A stretch of 64,000 nucleotides of DNA from Streptomyces roseicoloratus (GCF_004117935.1 NZ_SDOY01000086.1:55589-119588); one strand, 5' to 3'. Positions 1 through 8,682 are shown, numbered from the stretch's first letter. The notes: generated by a model not told the origin, from the letters alone. Numbers and translations are program-made.

Positions 1-153
1 GATGTGGCTCGACACGTGGGTGTGACGGAAGGCGACACCGGGGCGCGGCGGGAAACAGACGCTCTGGTCGCTTTCCTGTAACGATCGCCGTCGGCTGTCA
101 CTCCTGTCGCTTAGGCTGCCTCGAGGCCACACCTGGGGGAGGGAGGCGCAGCC

Positions 154-1809
154 ATGCGCAGTGGTGCGAAGGTCGCGATCGTGGGCGGGGCGTTCGTCGT
201 CGTCGCGAGCGGGGTCGGTTACGGGGGATACAACCTCTGGAGCGGGATCACCGGCGGTTCCGGCGGCGCGGTGGGCACGTCGGGCAGCGAGAGCAGGAAG
301 ACCGGCCCGGTCACCTCGGAGGAGGTGACGTCGACCGCGAAGGACTTCCTGGCGGCCTGGGCCACGGGCGAGTCGGACCGGGCGGCGCAACTGACCAACA
401 ACCCGGTCGAGGCCGGTCCCGCGCTGCTCGGCTTCCGCGAGGAGGCCAAGGTCTCCGCCGTGACCATCACCCCGGGCGCGCCGACCGGGTCGGGCTCGGT
501 GCCGTTCACGGTGAAGGCGACCGTCACCCACGACGGCGTCTCCAAGCCGTGGACGTACGCCTCCGAGCTGACCGTGGTACGCGGCCTCACCACCGGCCGA
601 CCACTGGTCGACTGGGAGCCGGCCGTGCTGCACCCGAAGCTGACGACGAAGACGGCGACGCTCCGCACGGGCGGCGCGAAGACCGGCGAGATCCAGGCCG
701 TGGACCGCAAGGGCCGGGTCCTGACCGCCGAGAAGTACCCGTCGCTCGGCCCGGTCCTGGCCCAGCTGCGCGACCGGTACGGCTCGACGACGGGCGGCAA
801 GCCGGGCGTCGAGGTCTACGTCGACTCGGGCGAACAGGGCGTCCCCGACACCACCCTGCTGACCCTCGCCAAGGGCGAGCCCGGCAGGCTGCAGACGACG
901 ATCGACGCGGACGTGCAGGCGGCGGCCGAGAAGGCGGTGGCCCGCTACGGGACGGCGTCGGTGGTGGCGATCCAGCCGTCGACGGGCGCGGTGCGGGCGG
1001 TGGCGAACAGCCCGGCGAACGGGTTCAACACGGCCTTCCAGGGCAAGAAGATGCCCGGCTCGACGATGAAGATCGTCACGGCGGCGCTGCTCCTCGAGAA
1101 GGGCCTGGTGAAGGCGGACGCCGTCACGGACTGCCCGTCCGAGGCGATGTACAACGGGCGGACGATCCGCAACCTCGACGACTTCTCCCTGCAGGGCAAG
1201 ACCTTCGGATACGCCTTCGCCATGTCCTGCAACACGGCCTTCATCAAGAAGATCGACGACGTGGAGGACATCGAGGGCGACGACTTCGGACTCGCGCGGG
1301 AGGCGCGGGAGGTCTTCGGTATCGGCCTGGACTGGAAGACCGGCATCGTGTCGGAGGACGGCAGCGTCCCGGAGGCTTCGGGAGCCGCGGCGGCCGAGCA
1401 GTACATAGGCCAGGGCACCGTCACGATGAACCCGCTGAACGTCGCGTCGATCACGGCGACCGCGAAGGCGGGCGAGTTCAAGCAGCCGTATCTGGTGGCG
1501 GCGGACGTCGACAACCGCGCGTTCGCGGAGGCCGAGCGGAAACTGCCGGCGCAGGTGGCGAAGCAGCTGCGCGAGATGATGCGGACGACGGCGACGGCGC
1601 GCTACGGCACGGCCACGGACGCCATGGCGTCCGTGGGCGGGGACAAGGGCGCGAAGACCGGCTCGGCGGAGGTCGACGGCCAGGGCGTGTCGGACTCCTG
1701 GTTCACGGGCTTCTCCGACGACCTCGCGGCAGCGGCCTTCGTCCAGGGCGCGGGCCACGGGGCGACGGCGGCGGGCCCGGTGGTGGCGCAGGTCCTGAGG
1801 GCGGGCTGA
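154..1809 (+). CDS. Penicillin-binding transpeptidase with MecA-type N-domain
   Basis: A 551-residue cell-wall D,D-transpeptidase (class B-like PBP) that would cross-link peptidoglycan outside the membrane. An N-terminal hydrophobic segment (about residues 7-26) acts as signal anchor. Residues about 54-160 resemble the NTF2-like MecA_N domain. The transpeptidase domain carries all three penicillin-binding motifs: SxxK at S303-T-M-K306, SxN at S358-C-N360 and KTG at K501. The ATG is preceded by a purine-rich GGGGGAGGGAGG stretch, and a TAGGCT (-10-like) hexamer lies at 112-117. No neighbour is obviously in the same operon. The family call is firm; the specific physiological role is not. Confidence 0.93.
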   Translation: MRSGAKVAIVGGAFVVVASGVGYGGYNLWSGITGGSGGAVGTSGSESRKTGPVTSEEVTSTAKDFLAAWATGESDRAAQLTNNPVEAGPALLGFREEAKVSAVTITPGAPTGSGSVPFTVKATVTHDGVSKPWTYASELTVVRGLTTGRPLVDWEPAVLHPKLTTKTATLRTGGAKTGEIQAVDRKGRVLTAEKYPSLGPVLAQLRDRYGSTTGGKPGVEVYVDSGEQGVPDTTLLTLAKGEPGRLQTTIDADVQAAAEKAVARYGTASVVAIQPSTGAVRAVANSPANGFNTAFQGKKMPGSTMKIVTAALLLEKGLVKADAVTDCPSEAMYNGRTIRNLDDFSLQGKTFGYAFAMSCNTAFIKKIDDVEDIEGDDFGLAREAREVFGIGLDWKTGIVSEDGSVPEASGAAAAEQYIGQGTVTMNPLNVASITATAKAGEFKQPYLVAADVDNRAFAEAERKLPAQVAKQLREMMRTTATARYGTATDAMASVGGDKGAKTGSAEVDGQGVSDSWFTGFSDDLAAAAFVQGAGHGATAAGPVVAQVLRAG

Positions 1810-1930
1810 CGGCTCGACGTGCGGCGGTGTGCGGCGACGTAGTCGCGGGAGTAGTCGCGGGAGCGACGCCGGTAACTGTTCGGAAGCGGCGCCGTAGGCC
1901 GCGGAAGCCGACACCGTCAGCTCCTCGGGA

Positions 1931-2158
1931 CGCGGCGCGGTAGGCCCGGGAGGTGACGTCGAGCCCCCGGCCGCGGCACGGTAGGCCCGGGAGGTGACGT
2001 CGAGCCGTCCCCGGGCCGCGGCGCGGTAGGCCTGGGACGTGACGTCGAGCCGGCCCCCGGCCGCGGCGCGGTAGGCCTGGGACGTGACGCCAAGCCGGCC
2101 CCCGGCCGCGGCGCCGTCAGCACGCTTGAACGCGGCGCCGTAGGTCCCGGGAGGTGAC
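1931..2158. repeat. 41-45 bp tandem minisatellite in the 1810-2230 intergenic gap
   Basis: Five head-to-tail copies of a GC-rich unit built on CGCGGCGCGGTAGGCC followed by a GGGANGTGACGTCGAGCC block. Units start at 1931, 1972, 2017, 2062 and 2107 (spacing 41, 45, 45, 45), with a degenerate sixth start at 2131. Each unit contains the GACGTC palindrome. It fills most of the 420-bp gap between the PBP and the transporter; no convincing gene is seen there. Open frames across it are repeat-derived. Confidence 0.85.
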
Positions 2159-2230
2159 ACCCGGGGTTCCCCGGGCCCCCGCCCGCGCTCCCTCGCGTGC
2201 CCTGTACACGTACCGCTAGCGTGCGGGGTC

Positions 2231-2371
2231 ATGACCACGTCACCCGCTGATGCCGCTTCCCGTTCCGCCACGACAGCCGGGGCCCCGCGCGGCCCCCTCG
2301 CGCCGGGCCCGGAGCCGCGTGCCGCCCGCGCGGGCGGCACGCCGGCGGGCCCCGACGGACGTGCGGCGTGA
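2231..2371 (+). CDS. Possible 46-codon leader ORF coupled to the DMT transporter
   Basis: A short reading frame begins with ATG at 2231 and ends with a TGA at 2369-2371 that overlaps the GTG start of the transporter (GTGA). The peptide is rich in Ala, Gly, Pro and Arg and has no recognisable domain. The transporter GTG at 2368 has no obvious Shine-Dalgarno sequence, so translational coupling from this frame is plausible. It may equally be non-coding leader. Low confidence. Confidence 0.3.
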   Translation: MTTSPADAASRSATTAGAPRGPLAPGPEPRAARAGGTPAGPDGRAA

Positions 2372-3219
2372 CGCCGCTGGTCGCGGCGGCGGTGCTGCTC
2401 GCCGCGGTGACGCACGCGAGCTGGAACGCGATCGCGGCGGGCATCCTCGACCAGCTGCTGTCCTTCACCCTGATAGCCGGCGGCGGCGCCCTCATCGGCG
2501 CCGTCGGCGCGTGCCTCACCCCGCTGCCGGAGGCCGGGGCGTGGCCGTACCTGATCGCCTCGGCCGTCCTCCATGTCGCCTACTACGCGCTCCTGATGAA
2601 GTCCTTCGAGCTCGGCGACTTCGGGCAGATGTACCCGATCGCGCGCGGCACGGCGCCGCTGGTCGTGACGCTGCTCGCCGCGGTGTTCGTCGGCGAGGTC
2701 CCCGGCGGCGGGCAGCTCGCGGGCGTCGCGGTCGCCAGCGCGGGCCTCACCGGCCTGGCCCTGTGGGGCATTCGCGGCAAGGGCGCGCGCCCGCACTGGC
2801 CGGCGCTGCTGGCCGCCGGGGCGACCGGGCTGTCGATCGCCGCGTACACGGTGGTCGACGGTGTCGGCGTCCGCGCCTCCGGCACGCCGCTGGGCTACAT
2901 CGCCTGGCTGATGCTGCTGGAAGGGCTGGTCATCCCGGCGTACGCGCTCCACCGCCGCCGCGGCCGGCTGGCCGCCGAACTCCGCCCGTACGCCGTCCGC
3001 GGCCTGCTCGGCGCGGCCCTGTCCGTCGCCGCCTACGCCCTGGTCCTGTGGGCCCAGACCCAGGCGCCGCTGGCGCCGATCGCGGCGCTGCGCGAGTCCT
3101 CGATCATCGTGGGCGCCGCGATCGGCGCCCTCCTCTTCAAGGAACGCTTCGGCGGGCCCCGGGTCGCGGCGGCGGGCCTGATGGTGGTGGGCATCGGGCT
3201 GATGCTGTACGCGAGCTGA
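2368..3219 (+). CDS. DMT-superfamily (EamA) transporter
   Basis: A 283-residue integral membrane protein of about ten hydrophobic helices in two similar halves, as expected for EamA/DMT exporters of metabolites. The second half ends in a short run typical of the family (residues about 235-283). The start is taken at GTG 2368, which overlaps the stop of a short upstream frame. Substrate cannot be read from the sequence. It is followed 90 bp later by a separate, operator-bearing unit, so it is probably monocistronic. Confidence 0.85.
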   Translation: MTPLVAAAVLLAAVTHASWNAIAAGILDQLLSFTLIAGGGALIGAVGACLTPLPEAGAWPYLIASAVLHVAYYALLMKSFELGDFGQMYPIARGTAPLVVTLLAAVFVGEVPGGGQLAGVAVASAGLTGLALWGIRGKGARPHWPALLAAGATGLSIAAYTVVDGVGVRASGTPLGYIAWLMLLEGLVIPAYALHRRRGRLAAELRPYAVRGLLGAALSVAAYALVLWAQTQAPLAPIAALRESSIIVGAAIGALLFKERFGGPRVAAAGLMVVGIGLMLYAS

Positions 3220-3262
3220 CGGGGGCCGGAAGCCCCCTGCCCGTACCTCCCCCTTCCCTTGC

Positions 3263-3289
3263 CTATCGTTTTTCGATAGATTCCTATCG
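3263..3289. promoter_or_regulatory. Palindromic operator upstream of the DUF2975/XRE pair
   Basis: CTATCG-TTTTT-CGATAG at 3263-3279 is a perfect 6-bp inverted repeat with a 5-nt spacer, followed by a third CTATCG half-site at 3284-3289. It lies 26 bp before the ATG of the membrane protein. Inferred: the binding site for the XRE protein encoded downstream, giving autoregulation of the pair. Confidence 0.55.
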
Positions 3290-3314
3290 TGAATCGAGTG
3301 GAGGAGTGGTGTCG

Positions 3315-3812
3315 ATGGGCAACATGACGGTGCTGGCCCTGCGGGGCGTGCTCGTGGCCCTGCTGGGAGGTTCGGTGTTCGTGCAGGCGGTGATGGTGCC
3401 GCTGCTGGCCGCCGACCTCGACGGCCTCGAAGGCGATCTCGCCCACCTCAGGACGCCGCTCCTGGCGGTCGTCCTGCTGGGAGTCGTGAGCGCCCAGGTC
3501 GTCCTGGTGTGCGTGTGGCGGCTCGTGACGATGGTGCGGCGCGGGACGGTCTTCTCGACCAGGGCCTTCCGGTACGTGCACATCGTGATCGGCGCGCTCG
3601 TGGCCGCGGCCCTGCTGGTGTTCGCGCTCGGAGTGATCCTGGCACCGGGCGAGGCCGTCGCGCCGGGCGTGGTCCTGCTGATCGGCGGCGTGGGCGTGGC
3701 GGTCCTGGGGGTCGCGCTCATCGTGCTGGTGCTGCGGATGCTGCTGGCGCAGGCGGTCGACCGCGACGTCGAGGCGACGCGGATGCGGGCCGAGCTCGAC
3801 GAGGTGATCTGA
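3315..3812 (+). CDS. DUF2975 family membrane protein
   Basis: A 165-residue protein with four hydrophobic segments, matching the small DUF2975 membrane family that is typically paired with a YozG-like XRE regulator. ATG 3315 is chosen because GAGGAG at 3301-3306 is 8 nt upstream; a GTG at 3309 is too close. Its stop overlaps the ATG of the regulator (TGATG), so the two are translationally coupled. Function of the family is unknown; a membrane sensor or stress role is speculation. Confidence 0.8.
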   Translation: MGNMTVLALRGVLVALLGGSVFVQAVMVPLLAADLDGLEGDLAHLRTPLLAVVLLGVVSAQVVLVCVWRLVTMVRRGTVFSTRAFRYVHIVIGALVAAALLVFALGVILAPGEAVAPGVVLLIGGVGVAVLGVALIVLVLRMLLAQAVDRDVEATRMRAELDEVI

Positions 3813-4024
3813 TGCCGATCGTCGTCGACATCGACGTGATGCTCGCCCGGCGCAAGATGTCCGTGGGCGAGCTCGCGGAACGCGTCGGCATCACCCCGGC
3901 GAACCTGGCGGTCCTCAAGAACGGCCGCGCGAAGGCGGTGCGCTTCACCACCCTCGAAGCCCTCTGCGAGGCCCTGGCGTGCCAGCCGGGCGACCTGCTC
4001 CGCTGGCAGGCGGAGGAGGTCTGA
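3812..4024 (+). CDS. XRE-family regulator (YozG-like)
   Basis: A 70-residue single-domain Cro/CI-type helix-turn-helix protein. The HTH spans about residues 16-60, with the pattern MSVGELAERVGITPANLAVL, and the protein ends right after the last helix, as usual for YozG-type partners of DUF2975 proteins. It overlaps the upstream stop by one base. The inverted repeat at 3263-3279 is the likely operator. Confidence 0.85.
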   Translation: MPIVVDIDVMLARRKMSVGELAERVGITPANLAVLKNGRAKAVRFTTLEALCEALACQPGDLLRWQAEEV

Positions 4025-4241
4025 CCCGCCGTGCGGTGGGTGCCCCGACGGCGCCTGGCCAGGCGTGGCCGTGCGGTCTCGGTCAGGGGTGCATACGGTG
4101 GGGCACGAGGGCCTTTCTGGTCGCCGGTGCAGATGTCGCCATCCACACCGAACCCGGAAGGCCCTCACCCGTTCAAGGTCCCTCAGCCGAGACCTGCATC
4201 ACCCGTCCGCAACCTCCCGGGACAGAACACCTGGGCGACAC

Positions 4242-5459
4242 CTAGGCGGCCAGCGACGCCCGCACCGCGCGTATCAGGGCCTGGGCGCGCGGGTCCGCCG
4301 TGACCGTCTTGCGCATGCCGTTCGTGACGTAGCCGAAGGAGACGCCCGAGTCCGGATCGGCGAAGCCGAGGGAGCCGCCGCGGCCCGGGTGGCCGAAGGA
4401 CGTGGGGCCGAGCAGCGGGGACGCCGGGCCGTGCAGCATGTGGCCGAGGCCGAAGCGGGTGCCGACCACGAGGACCCGGTCGGGACCCGCGGACTCCTCG
4501 GTGCGCGCCAGGGCGAGGGTCGCGGGGGCGAAGAGGCGGGGGCCGCCGTCGACGGGGCCCAGGGTCGAGGCGTAGAAGCGGGCGAGGGCGCGCGCGGTGG
4601 CGACACCGGCGGAGCCGGGGAGCTCGGCGGCGCGGTACACCGGGTCGTTCTCGTCCGGCTTGGGCTCGATCACGCCGAACGCCCGGCGGGTCAGCGACTC
4701 CGGGTCCTGGTAGGCGGCGACGACCGCCGGCTTGGGGCGGAGCCGGAGCGCCGGGCTGTCCGGCGGTTCGATCTCCTCGACCGGGCCGAGCCTCCCCACC
4801 CGGTGCGCCTCGTCCTCCGGCAGGCCTATCCACAGGTCCAGGCCCAGCGGGCGGGCGACCTCCTCGGCGACCCAGCGGCCGATGGTGCGGCCGGTGACCC
4901 GGTGGACCAGGCCGGACAGCAGCCAGCTGAAGGTGTGGGCGTGGTAACCGTGGGCGGTGCCCGGCTCCCAGGCGGGGGCCTGGGCGGCGATCGCCTGCGT
5001 GGCGGTGTCCAGGTCGACCGCCTCGGCGAGGCTCAGCGGACGGTCGAGGACCGGCACGCCCGCCCGGTGCGCGAGCAGCTGCCGTACGGTCACGCGTTCC
5101 TTGCCCGCCGCCTTGAACTCCGGCCAGTACGTGGCGACCGGCGCGTCCAGGTCGAGCCGGCCGCGCTGGTGCAGGAGCAGGGGGACGGCCGCGGCGACGC
5201 CCTTCGTGGCCGAGCGGACGACCTGCGCGGTGTCCACCGCCCACGGGGCGTCCCCGTCCACGTCGCGCGTGCCCGCCCACAGGTCCACGACCTTGGTGCC
5301 GTCCCGGTAGACGGCGACCGCAGCGCCGCGCTCCCCGCGCTGCTCGAAGTTGCGCAGGAACGCGTCCCTGACCGGCTCGAATCCCGCCGCCACCGTGCCC
5401 CGGACGTCCACCTGAACCCACGCTTCCTCTCGTACGACCGAACTGCTCCCATGGTGCAA
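4242..5459 (-). CDS. Serine hydrolase, beta-lactamase/EstB family
   Basis: Up to 405 residues, related to class C beta-lactamases and EstB-like esterases. The catalytic S83-A-T-K86 (SxxK) is clear and a tyrosine motif Y172-H-A fits the YxN position. No signal peptide is visible, so it is probably cytoplasmic and an esterase or transesterase rather than a drug-resistance beta-lactamase. The start is uncertain: ATG at 5459 gives 405 residues, while GTG codon 17 is an alternative that begins at the conserved part. Substrate unknown. Confidence 0.85.
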   Translation of the reverse strand: MHHGSSSVVREEAWVQVDVRGTVAAGFEPVRDAFLRNFEQRGERGAAVAVYRDGTKVVDLWAGTRDVDGDAPWAVDTAQVVRSATKGVAAAVPLLLHQRGRLDLDAPVATYWPEFKAAGKERVTVRQLLAHRAGVPVLDRPLSLAEAVDLDTATQAIAAQAPAWEPGTAHGYHAHTFSWLLSGLVHRVTGRTIGRWVAEEVARPLGLDLWIGLPEDEAHRVGRLGPVEEIEPPDSPALRLRPKPAVVAAYQDPESLTRRAFGVIEPKPDENDPVYRAAELPGSAGVATARALARFYASTLGPVDGGPRLFAPATLALARTEESAGPDRVLVVGTRFGLGHMLHGPASPLLGPTSFGHPGRGGSLGFADPDSGVSFGYVTNGMRKTVTADPRAQALIRAVRASLAA

Positions 5460-5548
5460 CGTGGGACCGACATCCCCGATTCCGGGGGCCGCGGTCAGGG
5501 GCCCGGGGACCGTGGGGGTCGGGTCGGGACCCTCAGGGTCTCCCGTCG

Positions 5549-6322
5549 TCAGGCGACCGAGCTCGGCACGAAGCCGTACGGCAGTTCCAGGCGGTGCCGG
5601 GCCATGAGCTCCTCGTCGGCCAGGATGTCGGCGGTCCGCCCGTCGGCGGCGATCACGCCCTCGCTGAGGATGACCGAGCGCGGGCAGAGCTCCAGGGCGT
5701 ACGGCAGGTCGTGGGTGACCATGAGGACGGTGACGTCCAGGGAGCGCAGGATGTCGGCGAGCTCGCGCCGGGAGGCCGGGTCGAGGTTGGAGGACGGCTC
5801 GTCGAGGACGAGGATCTCCGGTTCCATGGCGAGCACGGTCGCCACGGCCACCCGCCGCCGCTGCCCGAAGGACAGGTGGTGCGGCGGCCGGTCGGCGAAC
5901 TCCTCCATGCCGACCCGGGCGAGCGCCTTGCGGACCACGGTCTCCAGCTCGGCGCCCCGGACACCGGCCGCCGCCGGGCCGAAGGCCACGTCCTCGCGGA
6001 CGGTCGGCATGAACAGCTGGTCGTCCGGGTCCTGGAAGACGATGCCGACCCGGCGCCTGATCTCGGCGAGGTGCTTCCTGCCGACCGGCAGGCCGGCGAC
6101 GGTGACGCCGCCCGCACCGCCGGTCAGGATGCCGTTGAGGTGGAGCACCAGGGTGGTCTTGCCGGCGCCGTTGGGACCGAGCAGCGCGACGCGCTCGCCG
6201 CGCCCGACGGCCAGGTTCACGCCGAAGAGTGCCTGGTGGCCGTCGGGGTACGCGTACGCGAGGCCGCGTACGTCCAGCGAGGGGGGCTCGGCGGAAGGCT
6301 GGTGCTCGGTCACAGGGTCCAT
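5549..6322 (-). CDS. ECF transporter ATP-binding protein (NikO/CbiO type)
   Basis: ATPase of an energy-coupling-factor importer for Ni2+ or Co2+, 257 residues from ATG 6322. Visible: Walker A GPNGAGKT (49-56), Q-loop Q97, signature LSFGQ (150-154), Walker B LVLDEP (171-176) and switch H204. The N-terminus overlaps the end of the EcfT gene; GTG at 6313 (GTGA overlap) is an equally good start. Last gene of the leftward operon MN-Q-O. Confidence 0.92.
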   Translation of the reverse strand: MDPVTEHQPSAEPPSLDVRGLAYAYPDGHQALFGVNLAVGRGERVALLGPNGAGKTTLVLHLNGILTGGAGGVTVAGLPVGRKHLAEIRRRVGIVFQDPDDQLFMPTVREDVAFGPAAAGVRGAELETVVRKALARVGMEEFADRPPHHLSFGQRRRVAVATVLAMEPEILVLDEPSSNLDPASRRELADILRSLDVTVLMVTHDLPYALELCPRSVILSEGVIAADGRTADILADEELMARHRLELPYGFVPSSVA

Positions 6323-7071
6323 CCCAGGAGGCAGATGAGGAGGGCGGCCGCGGGCAGGGCGGCGGCCCTGCGCCATTGGGCCGCGGTCGCGGTCACCTCG
6401 TCGATGACCGGCATCGAGCCGGTGTAGCCGCGGCTGACCATGGCCAGGTGCACCCGCTCGCCGCGCTCGTACGAGCGGATGAAGAGGGCTCCGGCGGTCT
6501 TCGCGAGGACGCCCCAGTGCCGTACGCCCCTCGCCTCGAAGCCGCGCGAGCGGCGGGCGATCGACATGCGCCGCATCTCGTCCGTGATCACGTCGCCGTA
6601 GCGGATCATGAAGGAGGCGATCTGGACGAGCAGCGGCGGCAGCTTGAGCCGCTGGAGGCCGAGGAGCAGTTCGCGCAGTTCGGTGGTGGCGGCGAGCAGC
6701 ACGGACGCGGCGACGCCGAGAGTGCCCTTGGCGAGGACGTTCCACGCGCCCCACAGGCCCGGGACGGAGAGCGACACGCCGAGGACGGTCGTCTGCTCGC
6801 CGGGCACCACGAAGGGCATGAGCAGCGCGAAGGCGACGAACGGGATCTCGATGAGCAGCCGCTTCAGCAGGAAGCCGGCCGGGACGCGGGCCCGCACGGC
6901 GACGGCGCCGAGCAGGACCGCGTAGAGGGCGAAGGCCCACATCGCCTCGCGGGGCGTGGCGGCGACCACGACGACGAAGGCGAGGACGGCGGCGAGTTTG
7001 GTGTGCGGGGGCAGGGCGTGGACCGGCGAGTGCCCCTGCCGGTAGAGCTTGTGCGCGTGCCCCGCTCCCAT
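6310..7071 (-). CDS. ECF transporter transmembrane component (NikQ/CbiQ type)
   Basis: A 253-residue EcfT protein with about five membrane helices that links the substrate-specific MN subunit to the ATPase. The two coupling motifs that dock into the ATPase are present: ARRSRG at 172-177 and SRGYTG (an ARG-type motif) at 213-218. The gene follows the permease with essentially no gap, which supports one transcript. Confidence 0.92.
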   Translation of the reverse strand: MGAGHAHKLYRQGHSPVHALPPHTKLAAVLAFVVVVAATPREAMWAFALYAVLLGAVAVRARVPAGFLLKRLLIEIPFVAFALLMPFVVPGEQTTVLGVSLSVPGLWGAWNVLAKGTLGVAASVLLAATTELRELLLGLQRLKLPPLLVQIASFMIRYGDVITDEMRRMSIARRSRGFEARGVRHWGVLAKTAGALFIRSYERGERVHLAMVSRGYTGSMPVIDEVTATAAQWRRAAALPAAALLICLLGWTL

Positions 7072-7072
7072 G

Positions 7073-8110
7073 TCAGACCTGCGCGCCGGTCGCGTGGCGC
7101 CGCCGCACGGCCCAGAAGGCGCCGGTGCCGACGGCGAGGGTCGCGCCCACGCCGATCACGCCGGCCAGGCCGCCGGAGAGGCGGGCGTCGTCGACGTCCT
7201 TGACGCCGTAGTCGGCGAGCGGGGAGTCGGCGGCGGCGTGCGGGCGGACCTTCGCGTCGATGCCCTTGTCGGCGGCGACCTTCTCCAGGCCGTCGGGGCT
7301 GGCCGAGGCGTAGAAGGAGACGAAGCCGGCCAGGACCAGCGCGGTGACGACACCGCCGGTCCACAGCTTCTTCGGGGAGCGGGCGGGGGCGTCGCCGGCG
7401 CCGGGCCCGGCGGCGGGCGCCGCGTCGACGAGCTCGCCGTCCACGCGCAGCTTGAGCGGCGCGGTCAGGCCGCGGGCGCCGTACACCAGGTCGGACCGGA
7501 CGGCGACGACCGCGCCGACGGTGAGCATGGTGATGGCGGCCTCGCCGATGCCGATGAGTGTGTGGACGCCGGCCATGGCGGCGAGGACCTTGCCGATCGG
7601 CACGTCGGTGGTGCCGCCGATCGCGTAGACCGCGGTGAAGGCGACGGCGGCGGCCGGTACGGAGACCAGCGCGGCGGCGAAGGAGGCCACGGTCACCGAG
7701 CGGCGCGTGCGCGGCAGCACGAGGACGAGGCCGCGGAAGAGCGCGTAGGCGACGAGGACGGTCACCACGCCCATGACGGTGATGTTCACGCCGAGCGCGG
7801 TCAGACCGCCGTCGGCGAAGAGGATGCCCTGCATGAGCAGGACGACGGCTATGCAGAGCACGCCGGTGTACGGCCCGACGAGGATCGCCGCGAGCGCGCC
7901 GCCCAGGAGGTGTCCGCTGGTGCCGGCCGCGACGGGGAAGTTGAGCATCTGCACGGCGAAGATGAAAGCGGCGACGAGACCGGCCAGCGGCGCGGTCCGC
8001 TCGTCGAGCTCCTTGCGGGCTCCGCGCAGGCTGACGGCGACGGCGCCGGCGGCGACGACACCGGCGGCGGCCGATACGGGAGCGTTGATGAATCCGTCAG
8101 GTACATGCAC
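7073..8110 (-). CDS. Fused NikMN/CbiMN-type substrate-binding permease
   Basis: A 345-residue ECF S-component fused to an N-type domain. The start is GTG 8110, because the family's conserved N-terminus MHVPDGF begins exactly there; its His2 is a metal ligand in characterised NikM/CbiM proteins. CbiM-like membrane helices occupy about 1-215. A linker leads to a PDGLE domain (PDGLE at 272-276) with flanking helices at about 250-268 and 312-335. No cobalamin biosynthesis genes lie nearby. A Nur-box-like site 20 bp upstream favours nickel over cobalt as substrate (inference). Confidence 0.9.
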   Translation of the reverse strand: MHVPDGFINAPVSAAAGVVAAGAVAVSLRGARKELDERTAPLAGLVAAFIFAVQMLNFPVAAGTSGHLLGGALAAILVGPYTGVLCIAVVLLMQGILFADGGLTALGVNITVMGVVTVLVAYALFRGLVLVLPRTRRSVTVASFAAALVSVPAAAVAFTAVYAIGGTTDVPIGKVLAAMAGVHTLIGIGEAAITMLTVGAVVAVRSDLVYGARGLTAPLKLRVDGELVDAAPAAGPGAGDAPARSPKKLWTGGVVTALVLAGFVSFYASASPDGLEKVAADKGIDAKVRPHAAADSPLADYGVKDVDDARLSGGLAGVIGVGATLAVGTGAFWAVRRRHATGAQV

Positions 8111-8130
8111 GCCCGCATGATACGGCGCTC

Positions 8131-8147
8131 CTGCGAACCGTTTGCAA
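8131..8147 (-). promoter_or_regulatory. Nur-box-like operator upstream of the ECF transporter
   Basis: The + strand reads CTGCGA-ACCGT-TTGCAA, an inverted repeat with the 5-nt spacing of the published Streptomyces Nur box (tTGCaa-N5-ttGCAA); 10 of 12 consensus positions match. It lies 20 bp upstream of the GTG of the permease. Nur is a nickel-responsive Fur-family repressor, so nickel repression of this operon is inferred. Confidence 0.5.
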
Positions 8148-8238
8148 GAGCGCTCAGGGGTCAGGAGGGGGACGAGAAGCCCTCGTCCGCCCGGGCGCAC
8201 GCCTGGAAATAGTGGGACATTAGGGACTAACAGCGCGA

Positions 8239-8682
8239 ATGAGTGTGACGCGTCCGAGTGTGAGGAGCCGTCCGATGCCCCACGCCGCCGGTGACCATGA
8301 CGTACGCGCGGTCCGCGCGGACCGTACGGACCGTGCGGACCGTGCGGTCGAGGACCACGCCAGAGGCCGGATCATCAGCGATGCCCCGCTCTCGCGCCCG
8401 GTACCGGTGGCCCTCCGCTTCGACCCCGGCGCCGAACCCGCGACCGTCCGCTTCGTCTTCCCCGGCAACATCGAGTGGTCGTTCCCACGCACCCTCCTGG
8501 AGACCGGGCTGCGCGCGCCCGCGCGGCGCGGCGACATCGGCGTGTGGCCGTGCGGCCGGGTGCAGACGGTGGTGGAGTTCCACACGGACGACGGGGTCGC
8601 GGTCGTCCAGTTCGACACCACCGCCCTGCTGCGCTTCCTCCGGCACACGTACGCCGTCGGCGCGCCGATGTCGGCACGCTGA
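8239..8682 (+). CDS. SsgA-like sporulation/cell-division regulator (SALP)
   Basis: A 147-residue protein whose residues about 53-143 match the SsgA-like family: a VPVALRFDP strand, a central EWSFPRTLLETGL block, GDIGVWPCG and a C-terminal LLRFLRHT helix. SALPs steer FtsZ positioning and wall remodelling during sporulation-specific division. The first 45 residues are an atypical Arg/Asp-rich extension encoded by a small GCGGACCGT-type repeat at about 8308-8345. The start could be ATG 8239 or ATG 8275. It sits apart from neighbours on both sides. Confidence 0.85.
   Translation: MSVTRPSVRSRPMPHAAGDHDVRAVRADRTDRADRAVEDHARGRIISDAPLSRPVPVALRFDPGAEPATVRFVFPGNIEWSFPRTLLETGLRAPARRGDIGVWPCGRVQTVVEFHTDDGVAVVQFDTTALLRFLRHTYAVGAPMSAR

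Noticed and set aside
1917..2123. 68-codon minus-strand frame
   Set aside because: It is a translation of the minisatellite; its residues simply mirror the DNA repeat.
4065..6338. 757-codon plus-strand frame across the hydrolase and ECF ATPase genes
   Set aside because: Both strands here are GC-rich, so long antisense frames arise; the minus-strand genes have complete catalytic motifs.
8111..8238. Cobalamin riboswitch upstream of the ECF operon
   Set aside because: The leader is too short and shows no B12-box-like sequence; only the Nur-box-like palindrome is visible.
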